NCBI GenBank assembly: GCA_024704765.1
Contig: JAKMXF010000066.1
Coordinates: forward strand, 927,883-991,882
Origin: Oopsacas minuta
Taxonomy: Eukaryota; Porifera; Hexactinellida; Lyssacinosida; Leucopsacidae
DNA length: 64,000 nucleotides
Direction: 5' to 3'
Position numbers and translations under genes: made by a program. This document shows, piece after piece, positions 47,601 through 56,602 of the stretch (within the stretch, counting starts at the first letter, position 1; every line of letters starts with the position of its first letter). The notes below the pieces were generated by a model. The model was not told the DNA's origin and did not search any database. It saw only the letters and a list, made by a program, of their open reading frames with translations.

Positions 47601-48488
47601 CGATTTCCCATTTTTGATAATTTGCTTGTCTCAATTTTATTATATTTTATACCACTTAAGCTTGTAAACATTATCCATCTTTTATTACATCTAATCAATA
47701 CACAACTTTTTGTCCGGCCTATTAACCAAAAGTAATTAAGAAACCAATATTATAATCCTATTGGTACACTATTTTATCAAATCTAATATTACATATATCG
47801 TATTTGTCATTAATTCTATTATTTGTTATATGTGATTAAGCTTGAATCAATACGAACTATTGCATTTTCCAATTACGTTTTATTACTCAGATATTTAATA
47901 TTATTTATAATGCGGGACGGAGGAAAGCACATAATATGTTAAGATTTGTATAGAGGGCCTACGAGTTGGGAATATAATATTACAATTCGAATTACTTATA
48001 TAGACTCTCATTGATTCGTGAAAAGAGAAGAGACGTTATAGGAAATGTATTCAAATCAATAGATGAACGTATAGACGGCAACCTTAATAGACATAGAATA
48101 ATACAGTTATTCACTTCATTCTACCATCATGCTGATAAGTCTACTCAAAATGCATTAGTTGATCCTAAAACATTTGGAATTTCTGAGTTTGAACAAGATA
48201 TTATTGATGAATCTATTTCCAATATAATACTGACGATTTCAGGTATTTTAATGTTATTTAGTTCATATGTTAAGATTTGAACATTATGCATTATAGATAA
48301 GGAAAATGGTAAGGACGATAATCAGATTATCGAGCAAGTTACTTCTGAGAATAATCTTACAACTGAGCTAGCTAAGACACAGAATGGTATTCTACTACCC
48401 GAAGCACTTAATCAGGATATTACTGATAGCAAACAGGAAACAGATGATATTTCAAAGGGCCAGAATGTAGATACAATACATCCTTCAG
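44695..48488 (+). CDS. EFCAB5-like protein, N-terminal exons
   Basis: Exons 44695-44943, 45122-45354, 45650-45850, 46144-46416, 48004-48242 and 48297-48488 join with matching phases. Landmarks: FNPINFLAQQLMRNNPR, a strongly basic coiled coil (RRMFAMEESRLAKIKADAKY onward, REERVRQKLLKKQ), then IREKRRDVIGNVFKSIDERI and an acidic low-complexity end (IIEQVTSENN...). The FNPxxxLAxxLMRNNPR motif is what I associate with EFCAB5, a poorly studied ciliary/sperm protein; this is recall, not alignment. The last exon ends in phase 1 with no stop, so the gene must continue; the first compatible exon seen is at 61504. The first donor (GAG|GTTGGT) is weak. Confidence 0.6.
45429..45530. repeat. MITE end plus TA microsatellite in an intron
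   Basis: TACAGTCAACTCTGAAATAC at 45429 followed by CCGCTTATATCTAAG matches the inverted right end of the element at 41394-41562. A (TA)n tract lies at about 45499-45530. Both are within the intron 45355-45649. Confidence 0.55.
46526..47611 (-). CDS. NHL-repeat beta-propeller protein with N-myristoylation signal
   Basis: Single exon, 361 residues from ATG 47611 (an upstream in-frame start at 47698 exists, but MGNRSSKKS is the better one because it forms a myristoylation signal: Gly2, Ser6). After a polar basic N-terminus (about 1-95), repeats of the NHL type follow: QPLGIAIDKQTKQIYATDSE, SPSGITIVNERIYVSETKRS, YPHGLASDNDGKIYVCDTSK, RPVAIELQNDKIFILDRQ, GQMTVDIYNNIYITSN. Five or six blades are visible. 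There is no RING or B-box, so it is not a full TRIM-NHL protein. It lies antisense in the EFCAB5-like intron 46417-48003. Function unknown. Confidence 0.8.
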   Translation of the reverse strand: MGNRSSKKSPMHFTWRSPKKHLQILPKMIEESISVNSKESQDYTALDFEYDNAASNEQESPENKRDKHRHSRRKKSIQKLEIKFYDPIQSENTLKPIETRPTLTQPLGIAIDKQTKQIYATDSENNCVHVYSDNLEYQFHFPRWEIRPCGEILKSPSGITIVNERIYVSETKRSEISVFTLNGDYIGRIDKTFLKDSNSRMKYPHGLASDNDGKIYVCDTSKRRVLIFSEEMIPISLQMGSGILSRPVAIELQNDKIFILDRQLSQAVIQIFDKDGNWLNEITKNVKSGQMTVDIYNNIYITSNQDKTVSVLEENGRLVKKIIADKEYTSSSERTHKHNRVLLYQDSNTTTGGKELVWIDV

Positions 48489-49618
48489 GTTAATATTTTA
48501 TTTTTTGAATTTCCTTATTTTCAAATTTACTCTACCCATTTTCCACCACGAATATCTCCGACTTAATATAAAGTCAAAAGATATACAGATCCTTATCAAG
48601 TTCACGGATAGAAATCACAGTAAGATCTTAGATGTATTACTAAATTATTTACCTAATTACACCCTAATGATGTCACTCATACTATAGGAGTTTTAACAGG
48701 ACACATTATTTCTTAATACAAATACTCCTTATAACGTCATCTCACCTAAGGATCACGTGTAATAGGGAACTTTATATGTAATTATATTATCAGAATATTA
48801 TTTGCTCGATATTGTAAACGATACCCTACGTAGATACAGGATTGTACTTTTGGTTTGATACGCCATTTCCTCTATTTATGTAACAACTAATACGTTAATG
48901 ACCCAATTAGCTCTCATTTTCAGAGGATTTGATGTTTTTAATAAATACATGTAATGCATTTCTGTTTAGTTGTATCTACACACGCATTGAGGGAGTAACA
49001 TGGACAGGGTTTCTGAGGGTTTCTGAGTGCCTTAAAGACCTTCTGAGCTTAATTTGCAGCAAAATAATGTATTACGATAATATGATATTTGAATATTTCG
49101 TGCTTATCGAGTGTAAAATCGATTCTTTCTAATATAGCAGTCATATTTTGTAAAAGCTATCATCATTGCTGACTATATTTCGCAGTATACTTGTTATAAG
49201 TATGATGACCATCATTTGACGATCATAAGGTCGGGGCCTATGCTATGCCTTGGTGAGATTTCTCATATTTAAAGCCAGATAACGCATTAATACTAACTAT
49301 TAATATCTATACAGATGTTCAAGGTAAGATTATCGTACGCATTACTAGTGGCTTCAAACACTGAATTATATCCTATTAATTACACGTGTTAATGTGTTAA
49401 TAGACACTACTGATAGATAAATCACACAACATTAATTATATAATAAGCAATGTATGATCTGTAGAATGACAGTAATATTGTCTTTCATAATAGAACAAAG
49501 CCAATTAGAAAATCTAATGATGAAAGTAGGATCAGATCTCATAGAATATCCTATTTAAATAGAGGCGAAATTGGCTCAAATTCAGTTCAAAAGAGACTAA
49601 TATATTCTTATTAACAAG
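48489..49618. other. Intronic/intergenic stretch with a possible 9-nt micro-exon
   Basis: No gene-length frame. CTATACAG at 49314 and GTAAGATT at 49324 bracket ATGTTCAAG (49315-49323), which could be a phase 1-1 micro-exon adding Asp-Val-Gln to the EFCAB5-like protein. The 3' part should include the promoter of the kinase at 49619. Confidence 0.35.
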
Positions 49619-50992
49619 ATGGGAAATTGTTGCAGTCGAGCTGAAGATACGATCAAATTAGTCGCTAATGATATTGTTGTGTTGAATAACGCAGAATTCG
49701 AGTCTGGATACGATAAAAAGAGTAAACTCAAAAAGCGTGAGATCCGTAATCTCTTCACAAAGGAACACAACACTGAGAAAGACAGTGGCGTCTCTTCTGT
49801 AGACCCAGCGACAGGAGAATATCTAGAGAGCACACATGAGGAAAATAGTACAAAAAATGAACTGGGTAACAAACCAGTAGAGCAAATGGAGAATGAGGAA
49901 AGTTTAGATAAAGCTACTCCTCTTCCATTCAACGAAGTTAATCAGAATTACGGATTCAGCTCTCCAAGTCCAATTGACCCGAAAAAGACCTTTCGTATAG
50001 GCAAGCGGACAACACCATTAGCATGTCACTTCGGTATTCCAAACATAGGATCTATGTCTAGCTTTGAAAACGAATTCTCGCCCATTGTAACCGATAAAAT
50101 TTGCGTGAATGGTGAAACTTATCCATTCTTGCTATCCGATCTTATAAGTGAGGATAATTGTGATAAGCTAGGGACTGGCGGTTTTGGGGTTGTGACTAAA
50201 CTAACGCATGTACCGAGTAACGTTGTCATGGCGGTTAAACGTGTTCAAATACAGGTTGATATTGGTCTGAAGCGCGAATTAGCCGCGATGGAGGAGGGTA
50301 GAGATAAGGGGTCCCGATTCATCGTTGATTATTACGGGAGTTTAAAGCATAACGGTGAAGTATGGATGGCAATGGAGTTGATGAAAATGTCCATACATGA
50401 GATAAAATTGAAAGTCTACGAAGAGAAGAGAAGCAGCGTACCTGAAGGAATAACCTGGTATGTCTGTTACTGTATTTGTTCTGCTTTAGATTTCCTGAAA
50501 ACTGAATTACACATAATTCATCGTGACGTAAAGCCGTCTAATATGCTAGTTGGAGCGAATGGAAGCGTTAAAATATGCGATTTCGGTATTTCAGGGCCTC
50601 TAATTGAATCTAAGGCTAAAACCAATGACATAGGTTGTCGTCCTTACATGGCTCCTGAAAGATTCGACCCTAGCATAACTCACTACACGATTCAGTCTGA
50701 TGTTTGGAGCTTCGGAATTTCAATGATGGAAGTAATTACTGGTTCATTTCCCTATTCAAAATGCAGTAGTTATTTCGAGCAATGGAATAGAATTGCTACG
50801 TGCGATCCTCCACAATTGATTGAAGAGAATTGCTCGCAAATTCTCCTTGATTTCATCAATCCGTGTCTCAACAAGGATTCAAAGAAGAGACCTGTGTTCA
50901 AAGATCTTTTAAAATATTCATATTTTGACGGTTTCGAATACGAAACGAACAAAGTTTCCATGGTCGAATGGATGCAATCTCTCGACATATAA
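49619..50992 (+). CDS. MAP2K-like kinase with N-myristoylation/palmitoylation signal
   Basis: Single exon, 457 residues. MGNCCSRAE at the N-terminus fits N-myristoylation of Gly2 and palmitoylation of Cys4/Cys5, so membrane anchoring is likely. A disordered acidic region (about 20-170) follows, then a MAP kinase kinase domain: LGTGGFGVVTK P-loop, MAVKRVQ, HRDVKPSNML, DFGISGPLIESKAKTNDIGC with Ser/Thr sites like MKK3/6 (SxAKT), PYMAPER, SDVWSFG. It is closest by eye to MKK3/6/4. KKREIRNLF near residue 40 could be a MAPK docking site. It forms a convergent, inverted pair with the paralogue at 51576-53213. I know no vertebrate MAP2K with such an N-terminus. Confidence 0.9.
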   Translation: MGNCCSRAEDTIKLVANDIVVLNNAEFESGYDKKSKLKKREIRNLFTKEHNTEKDSGVSSVDPATGEYLESTHEENSTKNELGNKPVEQMENEESLDKATPLPFNEVNQNYGFSSPSPIDPKKTFRIGKRTTPLACHFGIPNIGSMSSFENEFSPIVTDKICVNGETYPFLLSDLISEDNCDKLGTGGFGVVTKLTHVPSNVVMAVKRVQIQVDIGLKRELAAMEEGRDKGSRFIVDYYGSLKHNGEVWMAMELMKMSIHEIKLKVYEEKRSSVPEGITWYVCYCICSALDFLKTELHIIHRDVKPSNMLVGANGSVKICDFGISGPLIESKAKTNDIGCRPYMAPERFDPSITHYTIQSDVWSFGISMMEVITGSFPYSKCSSYFEQWNRIATCDPPQLIEENCSQILLDFINPCLNKDSKKRPVFKDLLKYSYFDGFEYETNKVSMVEWMQSLDI

Positions 50993-51360
50993 TATAGAAA
51001 TATGATAGCAATATTGTGTTTTTCATCAGTTGTTTGTTGTTTCAATTGAACTTTAAATCTTACTTCTCCTGTAATACGAGCTAACGATAACAAATTAGAA
51101 ATTTAATCTATCTAATGCAGGTGTTCTGTAATAATAATGATAATGTTATCATGCTAGGCAGCGAGCTAAGCACTACCTTATGATTAGTGCATTATTTGTG
51201 GTAACATTCTGTCTACATCTTACAGAGATATTCCTGATACCATCATATAATGCTGTATTACAGATATGCTAGGTGTAATGTAGGTCATTCATAGCTCGAC
51301 AGAGCACTATGCTCAAAATCTTTCTCTCTTGATCTCATTTTACTAGCATTATATTAAATT

Positions 51361-51474
51361 GAAACCTCCTTAAATGGGGCTGTGGAAACTGAGCTAAAAT
51401 GAACCTCCACAAACTGGGCAGAAATTGGGTACCATTTTCAGCATCCCTGTAACTTTTGTGGAGGTTACACTGTA
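51361..51474. repeat. Dispersed repeat copy 2 (CCTCC...TTTGTGGAGGTTAC)
   Basis: AACCTCC at the left and TTTGTGGAGGTTAC at the right, with an internal GAACCTCCACAAACTGGGC, match the block at 40304-40441. It lies between the convergent 3' ends of the two kinases. Confidence 0.55.
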
Positions 51475-51575
51475 CTCAAAACTCAAAAATACACAAATAT
51501 TTATAGTACAATAAAAGAGAACTGCAAGTATAAAATTATACAAAAACAGTTGAGAGTCGCAGCACTTGATAACAT

Positions 51576-53213
51576 TTATAGATTCATCTCTTCTAGCCAT
51601 TCTCGTGTAATTCTCTTGCTAGTATCTAGATCGTAATCGTATAAGAAGTTATGTGTTAGTAGAGTGTCGAATGTTGGACGTTTTTTCCAATCTTTAGAAA
51701 GACACGGATTAATGAATGACAACAGACCTTCAGAGTATCTTCCGTTAGGTTGCATTTGTGGCGGTTCTCCCAGGACGATTTCATTATACTGTTCGAAGTA
51801 GCTAGAAAAGGTTGATTCGTATGGAAACACACCAGTCATAAGTTCCATAACAGAAATCCCAAAGCTCCAAACATCGACCTGTACCGTGTAGTTCCTGATG
51901 TTTGGGTCAAGGCGTTCAGGAGCCATATACGGTCTACATCCTTTTTCCTTAGATTTAGCTTTAGACTCTATTAAAGGCCCTGATATCCCAAAATCACAGA
52001 TCTTAACGCTTCCATCTTCTCCCACAAGCATGTTAGAAGGCTTCACATCCCTATGAATAAGCTCCAGCTCCTTTTTCAGGAAATGGAGAGCGGCACATAT
52101 CGAATAGCTAACATGCTTAATGATGTCTTCAGGTATATACTTCTTCTTTTCATCATATACTTTAATTTTTATTTTATCCATTGACCCTTTCATTAATTCC
52201 ATTGCAATCCAAACTTCACCATCATGCTTAATACTACCATAATATTCCACTATGAACGGTGATCCTTTCTTCCTCCCTTCATCCATGGCTGCTAATTCAC
52301 GGTTTAGGCTGACATCTACTCTGATTTGAACTCTCTTAACTGCCATAACACATCCACTTGGGATATGCTTCATTTTGGATACTACACCGAATCCCCCACT
52401 TCCTAAGCAGTTGGATCCGTTAACGTCCTTCAAATCGCCCAGCGCGAAATCATAAGTAGCACCCTTTATCTTTAGGACATCTGAGACTATAGGCGAAAAT
52501 TCGTTTTCATAACTTGGCGTCTCTTTCAACAGAAATTTCTTGAATTCCAATTTTGGAAGTTTGTCATATCCTTTCCTCGGTTTTCCTTTGGGTGGTACAG
52601 AGGATTTTCTTATACCAGGTGACATAGCTGGTGAAATAGTTGACGTCACTACATCAGCTGTATCCTCTCTTAGGGTTGGTAGTGCTACAGGGAGACTGTT
52701 TGGTCTATTACTCTGTATCACGTCATCTCGAGGGAAGTGTTTTCGCATTGTAACATGTTGGTCTGTTTCCTCTGGTATTTGTACGTCACTGTCTGTACAT
52801 GCTGTGAATTCGTCATTATTGTTCTCTTCTGATACTTCTTTTATATCATTGCTTGCTTTATTCTCCTCTATCACTTCATTGACATTATTATCGGTACTGA
52901 TTAGTTGTGAATCTTCTTGGGCCGGAGTTGAAGGTTTAAATGATGGATTACTGAATGCAACAGTTTCAATTTCTGAGTGTTGTGGACTGGGCGTGGCATC
53001 TATTGATGGGTTCTTCTCACCCGTCGCTGGATTTCTCTTTTCTTTCGCTTCACTTCTTTTTTTACTCGTAATACTCACACCGCTGAATTTAAAATGACGC
53101 TTCTTCGGTTTTTTAGGATCATACTCTTTGTCGTATATTATAATATCTCTGTCGAATTGTTCATTGGGTATAAGCCCGGTTGTATCTGATGCAGTACTGC
53201 AGCAGTTTCCCAT
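51576..53213 (-). CDS. MAP2K-like kinase paralogue with N-myristoylation/palmitoylation signal
   Basis: Single exon on the minus strand, 545 residues from ATG 53213 (an in-frame start at 53300 is rejected because MGNCCSTAS is shared with the paralogue). A long disordered region (about 15-270, many Ser/Thr/Glu; RKGYDKLPKLEF may be a MAPK docking site) precedes the kinase domain: LGSGGFGVVSK, MAVKRVQ, HRDVKPSNML, DFGISGPLIESKAKSKEKGC, PYMAPERL, VDVWSFG. The second activation-loop site is Ser (AKS) where the paralogue has Thr. Its similarity to 49619-50992 over the kinase domain and N-terminus indicates a local inverted duplication of an intronless gene. Confidence 0.9.
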   Translation of the reverse strand: MGNCCSTASDTTGLIPNEQFDRDIIIYDKEYDPKKPKKRHFKFSGVSITSKKRSEAKEKRNPATGEKNPSIDATPSPQHSEIETVAFSNPSFKPSTPAQEDSQLISTDNNVNEVIEENKASNDIKEVSEENNNDEFTACTDSDVQIPEETDQHVTMRKHFPRDDVIQSNRPNSLPVALPTLREDTADVVTSTISPAMSPGIRKSSVPPKGKPRKGYDKLPKLEFKKFLLKETPSYENEFSPIVSDVLKIKGATYDFALGDLKDVNGSNCLGSGGFGVVSKMKHIPSGCVMAVKRVQIRVDVSLNRELAAMDEGRKKGSPFIVEYYGSIKHDGEVWIAMELMKGSMDKIKIKVYDEKKKYIPEDIIKHVSYSICAALHFLKKELELIHRDVKPSNMLVGEDGSVKICDFGISGPLIESKAKSKEKGCRPYMAPERLDPNIRNYTVQVDVWSFGISVMELMTGVFPYESTFSSYFEQYNEIVLGEPPQMQPNGRYSEGLLSFINPCLSKDWKKRPTFDTLLTHNFLYDYDLDTSKRITREWLEEMNL

Positions 53214-53752
53214 TTCAAAAATGATTATAACTTGTCGATAGACATGAACTGCTCTATTTATCAATTTATACAGAGCGTGATAGGTAACTTGAGTAGGCAA
53301 GTTCTATTCGATAAACAAAGCAACAACTAGCCAAGAGATGGTTTTGATTATGTTATGGTCACGAATTTTATTAATAAATTTGTAGATGATTAGATTAGCT
53401 ATAATTTATAAACAACCATCTATATAATTTGATAATTAACCCAATACCAGCTTGACATTATAACTAATGAGGAGAAATGAATCTATCATTCTTAGTCTTC
53501 CCAAGAAATAAAGAATTAATACTATCTCCCCCTACGTGATTTGACGGTGCTAATATATTTATTCAATTAAACTTAATATAATTGGTTTACTTATCAAATT
53601 TCACTATAATTAAAGTACATTATTTGCATAGTAATATTATTCATGATAATTTGTTGTTACAATTATCGACCAAAATCTAAATCTCTACCAGATACATTAC
53701 AGCGATTGAATGATTTCTAATTTTATTCTATCTATGTTGCAATCAGGCCACA
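53214..53752. other. Spacer between the minus-strand kinase and PDXK
   Basis: AT-rich, no gene, repeat or RNA recognised. It holds the promoter of the kinase and the 3' UTR of PDXK, which is transcribed from the same strand. Confidence 0.5.
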
Positions 53753-55191
53753 TCACTGTAAATTAACTTGTGATAGTTCTATTGTCTCTGGGGGCGTTTC
53801 TATATCCTGTTTCCCTCTCACGAGTTGAAGTTCCAAAGCTTTAGGTCCTCTTTCTTTCCCCGCAGCTTTAAGAGTACGATGTAGGATAGATTGCATAGTC
53901 TGTAGAGTATTCTTCAAGGCTGTTTTCAATCCCATATGAAACCAGCCAAGAAATAGTGCTGCAAATAAATCTCCACTGCCAACGAAATTCGCTTCTAATT
54001 TCGGGAATTTGAATGCGACTGGATCTGTGCCTAGTTGGCTACCAATACAATAAAGATTTCCATCACCTTCTAAAAAAGTATAAAATTACAATCTGTGCCG
54101 ACAGCATATTTGAATATATATTTAAAGTGGACCATTAATTTGAGGCACTATGTGCGTTGGGGTTAAATTTAACATGTTTTAGTGCCTCCATTTAATAGTG
54201 TATGCTGTCGGCACAGGTTATACTTTTTGCTTTTTGCTCACTACTCTCGAACTATATTTTCTGAATAATCGTTATTACCTAATTCAAAGCTTGTAATTAC
54301 TACTGTCTTTGGACCTAACTTGTGCAAACTATTGATAGCAGCGATCGCATCAGTAATTTTTACAACTTCCATTCCTGTTAATAGCTCTAACTCAAATTGG
54401 TTAGGAGTTAGTATATTTGGTATGTGTAGAGTCTTCTTATAAGCTCCTATCATTTCATCTGGTACATACAGTAGACCGTGATCTCCCAAAACTGGATCAC
54501 AAAGATAGACGAAATCTTTATTTGCTTCTCTCAGTTCTTCGACTACATTTGTAAAAATTGATAGTACACTAGATGACCTTGTATAACCTAAATAAGTTTT
54601 GAAATATTGAATAAAGGTAAAATGGAATTCTCATACCCCGTAAAATGAACTTTTGTAGTTCTGCTAGTATTAATTACAAATATATTTCTAAAACATTAAC
54701 ATGTGTCTCTATCATATTCCTAATAATCTCGAATAGACTACTAATAAGCACGTGAATGACACTGTTGTTTTCTGATTACAACAATATGCGTAGACAGACA
54801 TAATAGTCTAGTGAGTATCGCATTTCGTTTATACCGTAGTGACGTAGTGTGTCACCAAAAACACAGTATTACCTGTTAACATGTGTGTATAGCCAAATAG
54901 TTGATTGTCCTTCAATCCTTTTATTAACTGTAGTATCTCTTCTTCATTTATCGCACTGCCTGAATGTGATTTGTATTGTGTATGGTTTGAGAACTGTACT
55001 GTATTGATACAGTCAACTTCATAGCCTAAAACCTAAACAATTCAAATGGATAACATAATTATAAGCACTTTTCTATCCCAATTTCTTATTTTCCATACCT
55101 GTAAAGGAAATGTAGCACTTCTGTTACCACAATATCCATGCACTACATGACTTTGAATAGAGAGTACTCTCCTCTGTATATCATATGCCAT
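53753..55191 (-). CDS. PDXK: Pyridoxal kinase
   Basis: Four exons: 55099-55191, 54873-55032, 54279-54587, 53753-54069; 879 nt, 292 residues. Family landmarks: [20 protein letters not shown] (start), [19 protein letters not shown], and [17 protein letters not shown], the phosphate-binding GTGD-type loop with Ser in place of Thr. It phosphorylates pyridoxal, pyridoxine and pyridoxamine with ATP to feed PLP synthesis. The exon-3 donor is placed at TTAG|GTAATA because it restores [15 protein letters not shown]; the frame continues a further 12 codons into the intron without splicing. The third intron holds a MITE. Start at 55191 ([11 protein letters not shown]). Confidence 0.92.
54093..54216. repeat. 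124-bp MITE in a PDXK intron
   Basis: Perfect 16-bp terminal inverted repeats CTGTGCCGACAGCATA and TATGCTGTCGGCACAG, plus an internal inverted pair GAGGCACTA/TAGTGCCTC. No coding capacity. No relation to the CAGTCAAC-ended family was seen. Confidence 0.85.
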
Positions 55192-55725
55192 TATATCTAA
55201 TATGCTATAGCTTATTATAATGGTTGGAATAGTTTGTCTTTGAGCCAACAATCTCACCGACAGAACTGTTTACGCTAACCTACAATTCTACAGATTTACT
55301 TAACATTGTTCTATGCATCCTTTCCTATTATTTTGAATCTAGTGCCAAAAGCTTCATGTCGCACCACACTTGAAAGTTCATGCGAAAATTCATAGTTTAT
55401 GCCATAAGTCAAACGTTCATCCCTAGGCAAAAAGCTATTAACTTTGTTCATGATCTGGAAACACTACAGTGAGTTCGACACTCGAAAGTCCAAATATCGA
55501 TTTGGGGCATTTGGCCATGAACAAATTTCATTTATATAATGTATGGGTGTATTTCATATGTGCACATTATAAATTTTAAATCAGTAGCTATTGTTTTGGT
55601 ATTGTAAGATATCAAACTACTGATTGTCCATAATTGTAGGCCCTTAATTCTTAGAATATAGTAGAGAAGGATTAATTTATGTTCACTGATAAATTGCTAG
55701 CAAAAATAGTCGCCACGATCTTTGA
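55192..55725. promoter_or_regulatory. Shared divergent promoter region of PDXK and MOB3
   Basis: 534 bp separate the start codons of minus-strand PDXK and plus-strand MOB3, so one region must drive both. AT-rich; no specific element can be assigned by eye. Confidence 0.4.
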
Positions 55726-56370
55726 ATGGCTTCAGCCCTTCTTAAACTTGATGACACTTTCAAACGTCACAAAAATTGGAAAGTAGGATCACTAAAGTAT
55801 AATCTACACAAGAAAGCTGAAGCATCTCTCAATGCCGGGTTAGATTTGAAGGATGCTGTCAAACTCCCTGAAGGCGAAGAATTTAACGATTGGATAGCAG
55901 TTCATGTTGTAGACTTTTTCAATCGTGTTAACCTCTTATACGGCACAATTTGTAGATATTGCACTAGCTCAACTTGTCCTGTAATGTGTGGTGGACCGAA
56001 ATACGAGTACTTCTGGCAAGATACTGATAAATATAAGAAACCAACCAAACTATCAGCTCCCGAATACATATCTGAGCTAATGGACTGGATCGAAGCACTG
56101 ATCAACGATGAAAGTATATTTCCCATAGATGCTGGCATTCCATTTCCCAAAGGCTTTGTAAATGTTTGTAAAAAAATCCTGTCCCGTTTATACCGAGTGT
56201 TTGTCCACGTGTACATCCATCATTTTAAGGAGATCGGGAAAATTGCTGGAGCTGAAGCACACATAAATACCTGCTACAAACATTTTTATTTTTTCGTGAC
56301 CACCCACAATCTTATAGAGAAGAAAGAGTTGGAACCTCTCAAAGAATTGTCTGCTAAAATCTGCAAATAA
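55726..56370 (+). CDS. MOB3: MOB kinase activator 3
   Basis: Single exon, 214 residues, close to the length of vertebrate MOB3A/B/C. Landmarks: [81 protein letters not shown] and [11 protein letters not shown]. The Cys2His2 zinc site of MOB proteins is present ([11 protein letters not shown] with the later HVYIHH). MOB proteins bind and regulate NDR/LATS or MST-type kinases; MOB3 members bind MST1. Assignment to subfamily 3 rests on the ASLNAGLDL and GGPKYEY sequences. Confidence 0.95.
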   Translation: MASALLKLDDTFKRHKNWKVGSLKYNLHKKAEASLNAGLDLKDAVKLPEGEEFNDWIAVHVVDFFNRVNLLYGTICRYCTSSTCPVMCGGPKYEYFWQDTDKYKKPTKLSAPEYISELMDWIEALINDESIFPIDAGIPFPKGFVNVCKKILSRLYRVFVHVYIHHFKEIGKIAGAEAHINTCYKHFYFFVTTHNLIEKKELEPLKELSAKICK

Positions 56371-56602
56371 TTTCGATTGTGTTAATATGAATTATTTTGA
56401 GTGAATATTGATAAATAATGTATTAATTCGTATAGAATTACTTTATTTATTATGTGTTTAGCATAATTGTGTTGATTGTGTACTTCGTGAAATAAGAAAT
56501 TTGTTTATCTTATTGCAACAATAATCTAATAATAACCTGATGAATATAAACAAACAAATAATATATATGTTTACAATTCTATCGATATTTACTGGTACAA
56601 TG

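Noticed and set aside
53214-53300. Upstream in-frame start of the minus-strand kinase
   Set aside because: It would bury MGNCCS, which is shared with the paralogue at 49619; the same reasoning applies to 47612-47698 for the NHL gene.
54241-54278. Extension of PDXK exon 3 to its in-frame stop
   Set aside because: Donor TTAG|GTAATA restores the family sequence into exon 4; no donor in the extension has a compatible phase.
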